Origin: Luscinia megarhynchos
Lineage: Eukaryota; Chordata; Aves; Passeriformes; Turdidae
NCBI GenBank assembly: GCA_034336665.1
Contig: CM067569.1
Span: forward strand, 19,847,820 to 19,911,819
Direction: 5' to 3'
Length of the DNA stretch: 64,000 nt
A model generated the notes under the pieces. That model was given only the letters and a program-made list of their open reading frames with translations, had not been told where the DNA came from and did not search any database. Of the stretch, positions 45,485-59,000 are shown one piece after another (position 1 is the first letter of the stretch; each line of letters opens with the position of its first letter). Both the position numbers and the translations under genes were made by a program.

Positions 45485-45617
45485 TCAACATCCCCCTTCC
45501 TTCTTTCCCTTCCAACACTCAACTCTGAGTTGCTCTGTTGACAATTGCAGGATGTAGATTGCACAGAGTAACCCCAGGATTCTTGATTTTGTGTCCTTCG
45601 GTTCTTGCCTTGACTTT
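45485..45617 (-). CDS. Candidate terminal exon of the C8orf58-like gene
   Basis: A strong minus-strand acceptor (pyrimidine tract then TTTCAG at 45618 and above) opens a frame beginning RKSRQEPKDTKSRILG. It fits the phase-2 end of the exon at 50053-50171 and reaches TGA at 45485-45487. A minus-strand AATAAA lies 235 bases further on. The residues do not match the C8orf58 C-terminus well, so this is a guess from splice signals and phase only. Confidence 0.25.
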
Positions 45618-47721
45618 CTGAAACAGAAACATGCAGCGAATGTGAGATTAGAGTTTCTCTGTATTTAACCTATGGGCTGATTTGGAAAGGTGGAAGATGA
45701 AGCTGGTTTTCTTTTAGCCTTTATTATGGAAAGAATGTCTCTTTCCCAAGACATCTTGTTGGCTTATTATTTGGAAGTATTTTAACTGACTGCAGATAAA
45801 TTAATTTAGTGCCTTTTATGTTTTGTAAAAGGCTGTGTGCTGTAGCCTGTACGACTACAGTTTGCTTTAAATTGTGGGCTAAAAAAAAATACAACAAACC
45901 AAAAGCTGGGTTTGGTTGGTTAAAAGTCTGGGGGACTATTAAAATGAAGATATATGGGCTAGTCCTCAGTAGGCATCAATCCATATAATTTGAATTTCAA
46001 AAATTGGATCTGTTTCTGTCTTTGCAAGCTGGAGTGCATCTGGATGAAGGAACAGGACTGCCTCATTTTTGTGCCAATAAGAGATGAAAAACTCCAACCC
46101 ACAAGAAAACACATGCTGCTTTACTTACCTTACCTTGCTCCATTTGACTCAGGTTATCAGAAAGGCCACAAGTTTTCGTTCTTTGTATTTTGTCCCAGAA
46201 CAATCATGGAGTTCCTCTCAGTTTTCCTCAGCTCTGAAGACATAATATCTGGCCTTAACAAATGAAAAAATACAACTGAATTTGACAGTGGCCAGAATGC
46301 ATAGCTCTGTTCTTAACATTAATATGCTGTGCATATGTATCTAAACTATACCCAATGCAGCTTTCTCCTTTCCAGTCTGAAATTCCATAGCAGATGCTGT
46401 CCAAATATTTGTGGCAGCAACCAAAAAGAGAGCCCAAGATGCAGCATTTGGCAGGGAGCCACATTGTAATGAATGAACACAAACATAATTTTGCTCAGAG
46501 CAACCAGTATTTTCTGCCCAGCTGGACGATGGGGGATAGACTTGTGGCTGAATGTCACAGGGAAGTTAAAATTTCTGGCCTAAAATAGTAAGTAGGAAAT
46601 GAAGTGTTTTGAAGAGCAACACTAAATTAGCTGCTGTGGACTGTCTCCAGCTTAATTTTTTATTTATTACTTATTACATATGATTGAAATGACTTGTTTG
46701 GTTGAAATTACTTAGTTATCTCAGGCCTCCAGGGCTCATGAGAAACAAACCTTTTGAAACACTTTCTACACACAGCTTTAAAATAGGTTCTGTTTAAGGA
46801 AAAAAAAGCTGTTGTTTGTTTTTTTGGGTTTTTAAAGCAATATTTTAAAGCTATTTACAGAAAATAAATAGCTAATAGCTATTTACTTCAAATCTTCAAT
46901 TTTAAAATTTTCAGCTCAAAGTCCTGACTAATGTGGTGCAGACTCTTTATTTTGTGAACTACTATATTGTTGGTTTTTTTCCTAAATGTTGTACATTTTT
47001 ATGTTCTATTCTGCTGTTAGTTCTTTTGCAATGGACTGGTCAATCTTCTGCCTTGATGTTCTTTAATTCTTTGGTGGTTTCTCAATGCTGAGCATAGGGT
47101 TGAGAATACCTTAGTATTAATCTTCCATGTGAAGAGCATCATTCAAATCTGAGTCTGAGGTTCCTGGGCCCTTTTCAACCTTTACTACACAATATTGAAA
47201 ATGGAGTTTTGTAATGTTAGAACTGCCCTGTCCTTGCTAGCTTACTTCACACTAACAAAGTGGGCATCATACAGCAGCAAGCTTTTGGTGGCTTCAAACT
47301 GAAGCTGTCATCTTTACCGCTGTATTTGAAGCTAGCTCATGCCTATGCCTCTGTATTAAATCTACAGCTCCCATAGATACCCAGGGGGGTATATCTGCAC
47401 TGGAATGTCAGGAGGGGATTGCCCAAAGCTTCCTACATTAGATCCTGCCCTGGAAAGTGGAGGACCACGTGCTGCTTAAGTTCATAACACCATCATGAAG
47501 TCAGTCATCCATCTGTTCTGGTCCTTTGCACAGAATAGATGCTTTGCAGGAGCAAATGTATTAGCAGGAAAAAGAAAATGAAATGAAAACCTGAGCCTGT
47601 TTAGAACAATGTATGACAAACCACTGAGTCTTGTGCCAGTATGTTTACCTTGGCAGACCTCCCCTCTCTCCTGCTAGAGGAACCAAGTTCTCTCTGCTAT
47701 GGGAATTCTTTTGTGGATGTT

Positions 47722-47753
47722 AAAAAAAAAAAAAAGAGAGAGAGAAAAGAAAA
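47722..47753. repeat. A-tract followed by GA repeats
   Basis: A run of 14 A then (GA)n and A-rich sequence. Simple low-complexity DNA, with no sign of a retroposed gene body next to it. Confidence 0.8.
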
Positions 47754-50048
47754 ACAACCACCCTGGAGCAGATCATTCATCATACACAGAGTAGGAGCAT
47801 GAAAGGGGATTTGCTTTGACCTAGTTACAAAAACAAAAACAAAGTGACTTTCTCTAATTGCCTAAATGAGTCAAGTGGGACTGGGTGTCAAAAGCAACAG
47901 ATCTCTGACTCCTTCAGAGCTGTATGTTAATACAGGGCACCAGGCTCCAGCCTGTTCCAGTGCAAGACCTGGAGCCCAAGACAGCCCGGGTAAGCAAAAG
48001 CCAGCCAGCTCCATATGTCTGCATGTACAAACAGGACCAGGAGCCAGGACAAACATGTTTCATAAATTCTAACAAAGCCAGTGGCTTTAAATGCTGAGAG
48101 TATCAGGGTTTCAATGTTTGCTTTGCCAAGAGCTGCAGATGAGTGAGACTATTGCTTTACCCTTCTCACACTGCTGCAGGAAGGCTCTGTCTTACTGTCC
48201 AGCAGCATCTGTTGGTCTGCCATTGATTCATAGGACCCTGAGGGCAACTGCCAAACTGCCCCATGAACAAGGTACCCAAATTTTCCCCATACCAATGAAA
48301 AGGACAGGATCAGTACACTGCCATTGCTGGGTTTGGGGTAAAAAGAGCAAGATCTAGTACAGATAGAGCTGGGGAATAAGAGCTAGAATGAAGGAGAAAA
48401 GGAAATGGAGGTATATAAGGGGCATGAGTAGAAGCAAGGGTTTTATGTAGGTACACAGCAGAAAAAAGTTAGTAGAAGAAAAGGCCATTTATCAGCTACT
48501 GAAAACAACCTGCAAAAATCAGTGTACAAGAGCTCTGAAGATGCCTGGATACAGACTGGCAAAAAATCTGTCCATTTGGCATCTCACTGTACAGCATTTC
48601 CATGATAGCAGTAGCTGTCAATTCTCGGAGACTGATTTCTGGGGAGCTAGAAATTCTGCTAGAAGGTATTGGGCTGAGCCTTCATTGGAAATACATTAAT
48701 TTAGGCAGTGAGGACCTAGCCTTCAATTCTCATGCAGGGAGTGCTGGCTCTGTCCTCTGTGCTGTGGAGATGGGGCAAGCAGACAGTTACAGAGACAGAA
48801 CTTTTCTGAAACCCAAATAAAAGTGCTGGTTCTATTCAGGTTTAGAGAGGAGGCTCACAGGAGTTTGTATTTTTTCCCCAGCTGCTTCACCATCTATTTT
48901 AGATGAACTGTTTGATCTCTCTCTGCTTTGTGTTTCTTTCAGTTTCCCAAACAATAGGAGGAAGCTCTCCAGTTACGTGTGCTTGGACCCCTACCAACCT
49001 TTTCCCAGCTGGAAAAATCACTCCGTGTATTACAGAGGTTTTTTTTTTTTTCCAGATGTAATTATAAGACTCCCAGTTCCCTTATGCATTTTGTAAGGTA
49101 GGTACAGGCTGTCTTAAGGGGAACAATAGGACATTCCTGAGTGCTTAAACAACTGCTGTTTCCCCACCATCACCCCCTCTAAAACCAGAGGAGGGCTTAA
49201 GCACATTTGAGCTGTTCCGCTGAAGGTTACTGAGATCTCAGCTGAAAAAACATCCAGGGAGGTGCACAGCTCCATGTACTGCTCCTGCTTTGGTGATTAA
49301 GATACCCAGGCTCTTCCTGTTACCTGATTACATACACAAACATTCCAAATTCACCAGACTAGCTGGGAGGACTTGGCAAGTGCACAGGGAATATCTGTGC
49401 AAGGGGTAGCTGGCAGAACTGCCAGGTGGACATGCACAACACAGTTTAGCTCAGAGATCAGGCTGCAAACCAGCCTGGTAGACAAAGTTGCCCAAGGGAG
49501 CAGAACAGATCAATTAATAGAAATAAGACCTCATATTTGACCCAAATACTCATCTACAGCAACAAACAGGTTCCACCCATGAGCGCATATTCAGCAACCT
49601 TCATCTCTCCTTCCTCTGACCAAAACCATCTAGCTGATCCTGACTGCCCCATCCCAACACACATCAGGTACAAGATGGTCTGTCCCACTGGATGAAAGGT
49701 GGGAAAGTAGACAAAAGAGAGCATTAATCCTGACTGCAATGCTTAGGAGGGAGCTGAAAGACAATTAGGCTAAGAATGGCTCTGGCTAATTGTCATCATG
49801 CCCTTGCCCTACTGGGGAGAAGTGCCTTATTTTAGGGACCCTAATGTTTCCATGAATCTCACACAGGTAACATCCAGTTGGGATCCCAGAGCATCTGGGC
49901 ACTAAGGAAGCAAATGCTACTGCTAGCCAGGACCAGCATATGCAACAGAAATAAGGTAAGGGGTGGTCTCCTCCAGGCAGCAACAACCAGAGGTAAACCT
50001 TCTACCACCTCCTCCCAAAACTAAGTGAAAATCTCCCACAGCATTCTC

Positions 50049-53000
50049 TCACCTATACAATTGTGGGCAGGACCTCTTCAGTGCAGCAGAGGACAGCCCC
50101 AGCTTGTTCTGATTTGTCAATCGTGTCTTCCTCATAAGATCTCTCATTCTCCTCCAGGCATGGCTCTCACCCTAGGGAGCAAAAAGAAAACACAACTTAA
50201 AGGACCAGAGGAAAGTTGCTGGCAGACTTAGTCTGGTCAATATATGATGCTTTTGGAGTATTCCAGGGTGGTAGGAAGAGAGAAGTTTCTTTATTTCAGA
50301 CAGATAGGGGTCAGGGCTCACAGAAGAATTTTTAACACTGCAATGATGCCCAGTGGCCAGCCTGTATCTGTATAGGACAAAGGAGACAGGATTGATAAAC
50401 TCTGAGTAATACCATCATTTTTCTATTTTACTTGGTAGCATTTCTCTGCCTAGGACTCTTTCTGACTGAGGATTTCAGAGACTGAGGGTGCCTCACTGGT
50501 GAATGCTGAGTAGCTGCCTAAGGGCACGTTTTACCCTATTGTTATGCTGTGCTGAAGGAGAAGATCCGTTTGGTTTCCTACCTACTCTCATGCAGGCAGG
50601 GGGCCTTTACAACAAAACCCAAAAAAGCAGTTTGACCCTCTTATCCTTTCTATTAGGCCAGGTGCATTGGTATCAGCCTTTTTTTAAGGTGGTACCTTTT
50701 GTGGACCATGAATTAGAAGAGATCAAGCCTTTGTTTCCCTGTCACGTCAGCAAGCCACAGCTATTGGGCCCTGACATTTGAAATGCTAATAGAGATTATC
50801 AGGAGGTCAGGGAGTTTCAGGAGGCCATCTCTGATCTGTGCTCTCTCCAAGCCGGGCTCATCTGGACCTGTGATCTAAATGGAGCTATGAATAAAAAATC
50901 TAATGGGGCTTTTTCCCGATATTGTTTTAAACTTCCCAAAGTGACGACTGGAAAACCTGGGGAACAGAATATAAGTTATGATGTCCCAGGAGTAGCATAA
51001 TGGAGAGAAATTATTCCCATTTAAATAAATTTCTCAAACCATTGTCACTGTCACGTTCCTGACCTTGTTCTGCCCTGTCCTGAGGTTCCTCCTCCAGTGT
51101 GCTGGTGCGGCTGTGCCACCAGCAGAGCCATTACTGCAGGAGCTGTGGCCACTTTGAGAGCACAGCCTGGCAGCTGCCCAGCCACACTCACCAGCCCCAG
51201 CAATGCCTATTGCAATAGCTCTTCCTGGGAGTCTGCAAAGTTTTCAGTTCTAAACTTCAGATGAGATCATGGCTCAGCTGAGAACTGCAACACCTGATTC
51301 AGTGCTATTGAGTTAATTGCTTATAAACAAGACTGTTTACCCATGGAAATAGCAAACCTCTGTGTTTACTGCTGGGATTAATGGGTGCTGTGGAAGGATT
51401 TTGAGGCCTCAGCAGTTAGTCCCTCGTTGTGCTGGTGTTGTCTCAGACAAGCAAGCACTGCTGATACCACAGGAAGCCTGAGCAGCTGATGCTCCTGTCT
51501 TCCATGAGAGTAAACTTCGGGGGTGAGTAAACCTCTTTTGTTCATACAATGCTGTGCACTACGTGGGCTTACTCTCTGATAATGTAGACACAAGTTAAAT
51601 ATATTCTGTAAAGGCAGTCAGTACATACCGAGATGTTCTTGCTGACGTCCAGAGCCTAGAAACAAAAGGCAAATACACTGATAAGTAACAAGACAGCAAG
51701 ACCATCTCCCAGCATTTGCAACAGAGCTCTGTTCTCAGCTCTGCCCTGGAATGCATCCATAGCCTTGGTCGAGTTCTTTATCTCTTTTTAGACTCAGTCC
51801 CTCACATGTGTGATAATCCCTTCTCTCTCCTTCTACCTCTGGCCTTTTGTATTTAAACTGCCAGTTCATGTGTACAATACTTGGTAGCCTGGGGATGAGT
51901 GTAACAGACAGAATTCCCATAAAATACCTGCATTGTGGGAATAAATGGGGCATTTCATGTTCAAGGTACAATATCAAATACTAAGTGACAATACTAAAGT
52001 GTGGTGTAACTAGACAATGAGGATTCAGTTTAAAGAGCACGGATCTTGGTTCCACAGTCCTGTGAAGTCATCAGAACTTCCCACAAGTTTAAAATACTCC
52101 AGAAGCTGGCTGGACGCAAAGCAGAGCATGGAGCACCTTTCAGGCCTCAGCCTTAATTTGGGCTCTGAAGTTCATTGAAGTGTTTGTGACCTATTTGCAA
52201 CTTAAGGGTGGAAATTTCACGAGGTCTTTCCCGTGAGAGACCTGCTCCTTCCTCTTTCCTGTTTGCAGGGCTGGGAATACTCTGATTAGAGTCTCTGCTC
52301 TGGCATTTCAGCACTTCTGAACCCCACCGGAACATGAAAGTGCTGAGGCAGACACAAACAATGGGAAAGAAAGGGAGAGGAAAGCATTTGTCCTTGCTGC
52401 CTTGGACTTCAGTGACACAGATTTGCTGAAACACATTCCCTGGAACATGCTTTGAGGACTGGGGCTAATTACATTGATATGCTTCCAGTCTGGTAATAAC
52501 TGTGGCCAGCTAAGGATTGACCTGCTAAAATTTTTATTAATGGTCGTGAGTGCTTGGTTTAATCTCACTAGCATCAGTAGTGGAGATACTTATGACAGAG
52601 CCCACACAGTAAGTTATTTGGAGTTGGTGAGGACTAAACCTCATGCTGCTGTCTGCAGTGCTTCTCTCCCCTGCACCACTGATCCATTTGTGTCTTTCTT
52701 GGCATAAAGACATAGTCCTTCTTCATTTAAGGCTGGGAGCAGAGTGACACAGACACCCCTAGCCCTTACTGGCCCAGCTCCACTCAGTAGCAGACAAAGT
52801 TGCCTTGCTCTCCTGGCACCTCACTCTGATCTGCCTGGGCTGAATTTCTTCCTTCTTCTCCCACAGGTCCCACTCAGAGTCAGGCTCCAAGCTTATCACT
52901 CACCTTTCTTACTGCAGGGTCCTTTGACAGAACAGCTTGTCCCTCAGCCATACTCCCAGCTTCTCTGAACTCATTCTCCTTGTTGTTCCTATTGTTTGAT

Positions 53001-56000
53001 GACTTCCTGAGCCCCACCATCAGCTGGCTCTTTCCTGATTCCAGGTATCTTTCACTTCCTGCAATGAAATGCAAGGACTTATTCCAGTGTCCTGCTAGGA
53101 TGGCCTCTGGGCAGTGCTGGCAGCAAGTTATGACTTCAAATGGGATGAGAACCCTAAGGACTTAAAGACAGGATAAGACCCCATGTGATCCCAAAGGCCC
53201 TGACTCAATCCTACAATGAAGTTCTGTGTTTCACCAGGTATTAGAAACAAGCTGAAATCCAAGGTTTGAAGTAAACTGATCAGCTTCATTTAGTGAGCTG
53301 ATTCATATCTAACAAACTTTTCATCTGGTTTTATCATCAGTAGGCTGAGCCCAGTGTTTCTCAGCCTTCTGGAAAAGTTGGTCTCTGGATCAAAGCTTTG
53401 CAGCTGGAGCTTATTTCCACTTGGTCTATAGAATAAATCATCCTCCAGGAATGTGTTCTGTGCCTACTTGAGAGGGTAGATGACTAACAACAAGCATAAG
53501 GTTTTCCATCTTAGATCAAATCCTGCCTTGCCTGGGTGGAGAGGGGCTCCTCTAATGGTCCCATTCATGCATGCTAAGTTTCCAAAAGACCTATTTCATA
53601 ATTAATTTGTCCTAATCCTTACAGCCACAGCTGCAAAGCAAACCCCCCCCGATTCATACACATGAAGCAGCCAGTGTTAAAATCCTAAGTATAAACAGAA
53701 CATTTAAAATTTCTTCTCTTGGATTTCAGCTAGGGTTCAGTCCTACTAAAACCTTGCTCTGTTCCCAGCTGTCTTTCCTAGGGAAAAGAAAGAGGCTTTT
53801 CAGCTTGTTTGGCCAAGTGGTGGCAAACAGGAGGGCAGGCTAGAGATATTTGAACTCACCATTGCAGTTGCTCAGCTTCTCAGTGTTTGCTCCTATTTCT
53901 GGGATGATGGAAAGATCAGAAGGGTTTCCAGTCTGAACCAAGAGGCTGTGAGGTCTGCTTCTTCCAGCAAAACTTGTTTTCATGTCTTGATATGAGTTAA
54001 GGAAGATACTGATGGCTCCACAGGAGCAATGCTGCACAAGGTATTCCTGTACCAGACAAAAAGTGTGTAAGTTCTGTGACTGCAACAGCCCAAGGTAATG
54101 GGTGGTGGCACACTACAGAGAAATTGTAAACATTCGAGCCCAGGGATGTCCATCCTTGTCCTAGGACCCACCAGAACCCAGACAAATTCTCTAAAAGTCT
54201 GAGCAGCCTGTAGTTAGTAATAAAGAGCTTTCGTGGCTTGATTAGCATTTAACTTAATACTTGATACTCAGCATCTTTTCAGTTTTTTTCCCAGAAGGAA
54301 TTGAATACAAGTTTCTAAACAGAGCTGTTCAGCTAAGGCATTAGTGTAAATAAACAGATCAGTTATAACAATGACTCATGTTTTAAGCTGTTATTTGTTT
54401 TGGAGCATACACAGACAACAATATCTTGTATTTTTATTGATGGGATGCCTCTTGTGTGTTACCAGCCAGATTGACTGTATGTGGTACTTCAGTCTGTGTA
54501 CTTCTGCTGTTATGGTGGGGTGAGGAAGGGGAGATTTTCTGCCTTGCACAACCATATTGCAGAAGAGTTTAGTAGGGTAGGTAGGAAGGAAGTTTATCCA
54601 GCTGAAGCAGAAAAGGAAGCCAAGCTGTTTACTGGTGTTGGAACCAGTTTAGCTCCTCTGGAGACCCCAAGCAACTGACAGTTTCAATATCACTGCTCAT
54701 CTGGATATGTTGTCACAGCAGTGTGGCACTTTGAATTACCTATACCTTTGGGAGATGTTTAGCAAACCTGATGAAAGATGCTGGTTTTGGCCCATGGTAT
54801 AATAGATTTCCCTAAGAAAGAATGTGGAGCAGCAGTGTTCCCTTTGTGTCCCAGGATCAAAGCCATCATTTCAGTGGTGATGTCTGTGCACCTCTCAAGA
54901 ACAGCACTGCAAGCATTGCTTATCTACAACCCTCTTGACCAGCTGTTAATACCATGCTAACCCCATGTTTTGGGGTTGTGTCCTAGCCATGTCTGGGACA
55001 TGGAAACCTTTCCATGCTCCTAGTCTACATGAAGAGTGTACATGGTTTGTAAAGGAGTCTTTGCCCTCCAAATTGTGGATGGCAATCTTCAAATGGGGCA
55101 GCAGCAATGTTCCTCTTCTGTTCAGAGGGACTATGACTGAAGAACAAAGTGATGGAGAGCTGCTCAAATATAGGAGATGCAGACACCACAGGATACCTGA
55201 GAGCATCCAGTTTTGTAGACCACGCTGCAAGCACTGAATGTTACATCTGAGGATCCAATTCCCCACTGAACAGTATGAGACTAATGCATTGAGAAGACAC
55301 TGCTGAGAGACCTTCAGAACTATCAAAAAGATCAAAGTTTTGAATATTTAAATGAAAGCACGGTGCCTTTCATTTCGGTGGGAGCTTGGGAGGGGGCACA
55401 TACACCAGATGAGTTTGCAGCTTGGAAGAGTTACTTTGAGTGAGCAATGACTCACAGTTTAAAAGCTTCAGGAAATGTGTTAACAATTCCCAGGCTCTTT
55501 GTAGGAGGCTGCATTCCTCTGAGAGTGAGAGATGGGTACATGGAAATGACAAGCTGCTCTGCAACTTGACTCAGAACTTGGCTTTGGCTCTGAGGAGGAG
55601 TCAGTCACCTACTGCAGATCCAGTCCCAGCAGGTGGGAGAGCAGCACCAGGGGAACAATGACGCTATCAGGAGAATAAAAGACTCCCCACAGCACAGCTG
55701 GGAAGAAAGAGCTGAGTGTGATAAACCCTTTTTGTTCCTTTGGGGAGTGTTAAAATAAACAAAAAGGCAGGGGAGGAAAGAAGATGGAAATCTGGTGTGT
55801 TACTGAAGAAGAGATGGGGTAGAGCTTAATGAAATATGCAGGGACTAAAATATGCTGATGGAAATGCTAGGAAGACCCTGAAATTATTTGCAAATTTCAG
55901 TCAAATTTTTCAGCTAGGTCTGGCTGATAAAAATGAGAACACTGAAATGGTTTCACATCAGAGATTCTTCATCTGGCAGCTCAGGAGCACAGGGAGGGAA

Positions 56001-59000
56001 AAAATCATGGAGCTGGGTCATGGTATCACTGTTTCTCTTTCCCCTTGTGTCTGTTTTGTGAAAAGTTCTGGGATTTTGACAGTTTGAAACCAGAAGGAAA
56101 TGAAAGATCTTATAATTCAAAACACAATTGCTAAGGAGCTCTGTGGATTTTGTTTTGAGAGCATTGAGGAAAGGAGATGTGTTCTTAGAAAGTTTACAAC
56201 TGTAGAGAAGAAGAAGTTACTGACTAGAAGCAGGCCACTGTATAAGGTGAGAAGAGTGCTTTTTTACTCAACAGAAGCAAGCACATTTGGGAAACAAAAC
56301 TGAATAAGAATAGAAACTCAAGCCCAGCCTCAGGAAACTAAACCTATCTGGTGGGTAAGGCCTCCCTGAAGACCACAGTACCCAGCCCAGGTGGGTGTTG
56401 GATGTGGTAAATTGGCATTTCCCACACACAGAACTTTCTGTTTGGGCCATGAGTTTATTATTTAAGATGTATTACTCTATTACTCAAAGGAAGATATATG
56501 GTGTCTGCTTACCTCTTTTATCTGACTCATCTTCTGCTCTTTCTGCAAGCTGCACACTTGTTTTTGGAGGCGCAGGTTGTGCTCCTGAAGCTGCCCAATC
56601 TTCTCAATCAGTTGGCAGATGTGTTCCAGGTATCCCAGACCAGATCCCAGGGCTTTGCTGTTACTTTGGTTCACCTGCAATGACAATGGATCTTGGACTA
56701 GGGAGTAACAGAGCCATTCCTGTCAGGAGCTGAGAGCCCTGCACACTCCTTACAGTTATGTCCTGTGATAAAGCCAGGCTTCCTCTTGCAAGGGGCTTTG
56801 GTCTTACCACAGATATAAGCTACTGAATCATATGCTGAAGCTCTTTTCTGGATTACTCAGAATCTCCACTGTCAGAGGGACACTTCTGACTGATCACAGG
56901 CTGATGTAGAAGAAAACCTCATGACAGCTGTTTCTACTTCCACTTCCCAGGCTAATTTTTGCCTTTTACTGGCCACAGAAGCCTTACAAACAAATATGGT
57001 TCTACTGCTCTGGATGGCTGGGGCTGGTATGCCCACAATCCTCAGTGCAAGTCACACTTATGTACTGAAGCTGGGCTTGGCTCCTACCCAAAGGCACATA
57101 TCTGCAGGTTGCACTGATTTGGTCACAACCAGCTAGGGGGTACTCTTTGTCTGCTGTGCTCTGGCCCTCATCACTGGCGTGTCTGTGAGAGAAACATACT
57201 TGAATCAAGCTGCCAAAGTGAAAGAACATCTTTCCACTAGTCTTTAGTAGATCCCAGCTTACATCCCTGCTGCTACTTTCTCAGTCTTGAAGAGGTGCCT
57301 GAACAAAGTTTGCAGGATCAGCTTTGCTGTCTGGCTGTGGAAGGATAATCTCCACCACCAATTTCTCTTCACCCAGGCCCTGCCAGACTCCCACTGCTGC
57401 TCAGCCAAGGGCAGTGCTGGAGACAGAGGGTAATCCTGTGGCAGAAGAAAAGCTGTGCTGCTGCCCAGACTCCTGCTGTGCACCTCACCATTGCTGTGCC
57501 AGGAGTGCCCCATGCACAGAGTGTGCTGCCCTGTGCCGTGGCCAGGCTGTGTGGAACGTGCTGCTGACAAACACTAGCAGGGCCTCACTTCCACTTGGCG
57601 CTGCCTGCTGATGTGTGTGTGATAGCAGTGAGTAAAATAAGCCTCGGTCTTTACAAAAGCACTGCTCTAAGTTTATCTTACTTCAAAAAATAAGTTCCCT
57701 CTACAAAAGCAGGAAGCTTACTCTGTCTCCTTTCCCACAACAATCTACATTTTTGGGGAAATGCCAGCCCTGGGACTCTTCCTGTCTTTTCATTATGTCA
57801 GAAAGCTCATGGTGTGTTCAAAAATAATCAACATTAGGATTTGCTTCTTTTTAAACAAATGATGATACAACGTTATTTATAAACAGGTATTATTAAATCC
57901 AGATGCTTTTGTGTCTGAAGTAGGGACAGAGGTTGTTGACTCCAAGTCAGGCAGTCATTCATTTCATGACTTTTATTTTCCTCTCAGGCAGAGCCTGCAA
58001 GAAGTGGTGGCACGACAAAAGTTACTCAGCCATAAAACTGAGTAATTACTGTGGCTGTGCAATCGGAAGGGACACAGCCCCAGGACCCAAAGGGAGAACA
58101 AAGCCTATGTGGTATCTGCTGGGAAAAGCTTGAATCAAAAGCACTATAACCAATGTATCTAAAAGCAACCAGGGATTTGGGGGTGCCCAGCTTCAGAAGC
58201 ACAATTTTCAGGAAGTACATGGATATCAGCTTCTGAAAATTTGTGGTCAGAATGCAATGGTAAAAGCTTTTAGGGGTGTGTTTCACACTGCCATGGGGCT
58301 GGTTAGCATTAGGATTGCTCAGATATGGCACGTGTTCTATACACAATATTTGTGTAATTTAGCTGGTTGCCCCCAAAATAATTGCACAGAGAGGGACCCT
58401 CTAGAAGCCCTTCAAAGGCTTTGTTTTTTCATAGACTGGAAATACCTTAAGACCCCTAGTTATCTTTTGGTGATGCCAAGTGCAGCATAGACTCTGGTCT
58501 GTCATTATCTGGTCCAAATTTTTTCCTCTCAGCATCTGTGAGAATTTTATGCAAGTGGCGAAGAATCACCAACCACAGGAAAACTGCAAACATTTTCCAG
58601 GATGTCTCTTCCATTCTCTGCCCTCCCAGCTGAAGCTTCATGACTGAAATTTGTCCTACTCTGCACATGGTAATTATCAAATAATGTTGCAACAAAAGCT
58701 ACGTGCCCATTTTTGAGATGATGAAGCCTATGAAGAAGGAAAAATATCTTGCCTACTTTTCTGTAAGGTGAAGATGTAAGAAGGATCTTAAAGACACAAT
58801 TTATGAATCAAATGGTTAAAGCTTCTCTAGGAAAGTAAGAACCTAATGTATAAATACGTGCAGATTTTGCTTTTAGGCATGAGACTGAGCCAGACCCTCA
58901 CCTGAAGAAACAGAGTTAAAGGCTCCCAGCTATGCTATGCTGAGTTACTCACATTACATTTTTTGACCTGGAGGAGTTAAGGTGCACTACATTGACTGTA

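Noticed and set aside
45480..45530. Possible CR1 LINE 3' end (CCCTTCCAAC)
   Set aside because: Only a few bases match and the terminal ATTCTATG-type repeat is absent.
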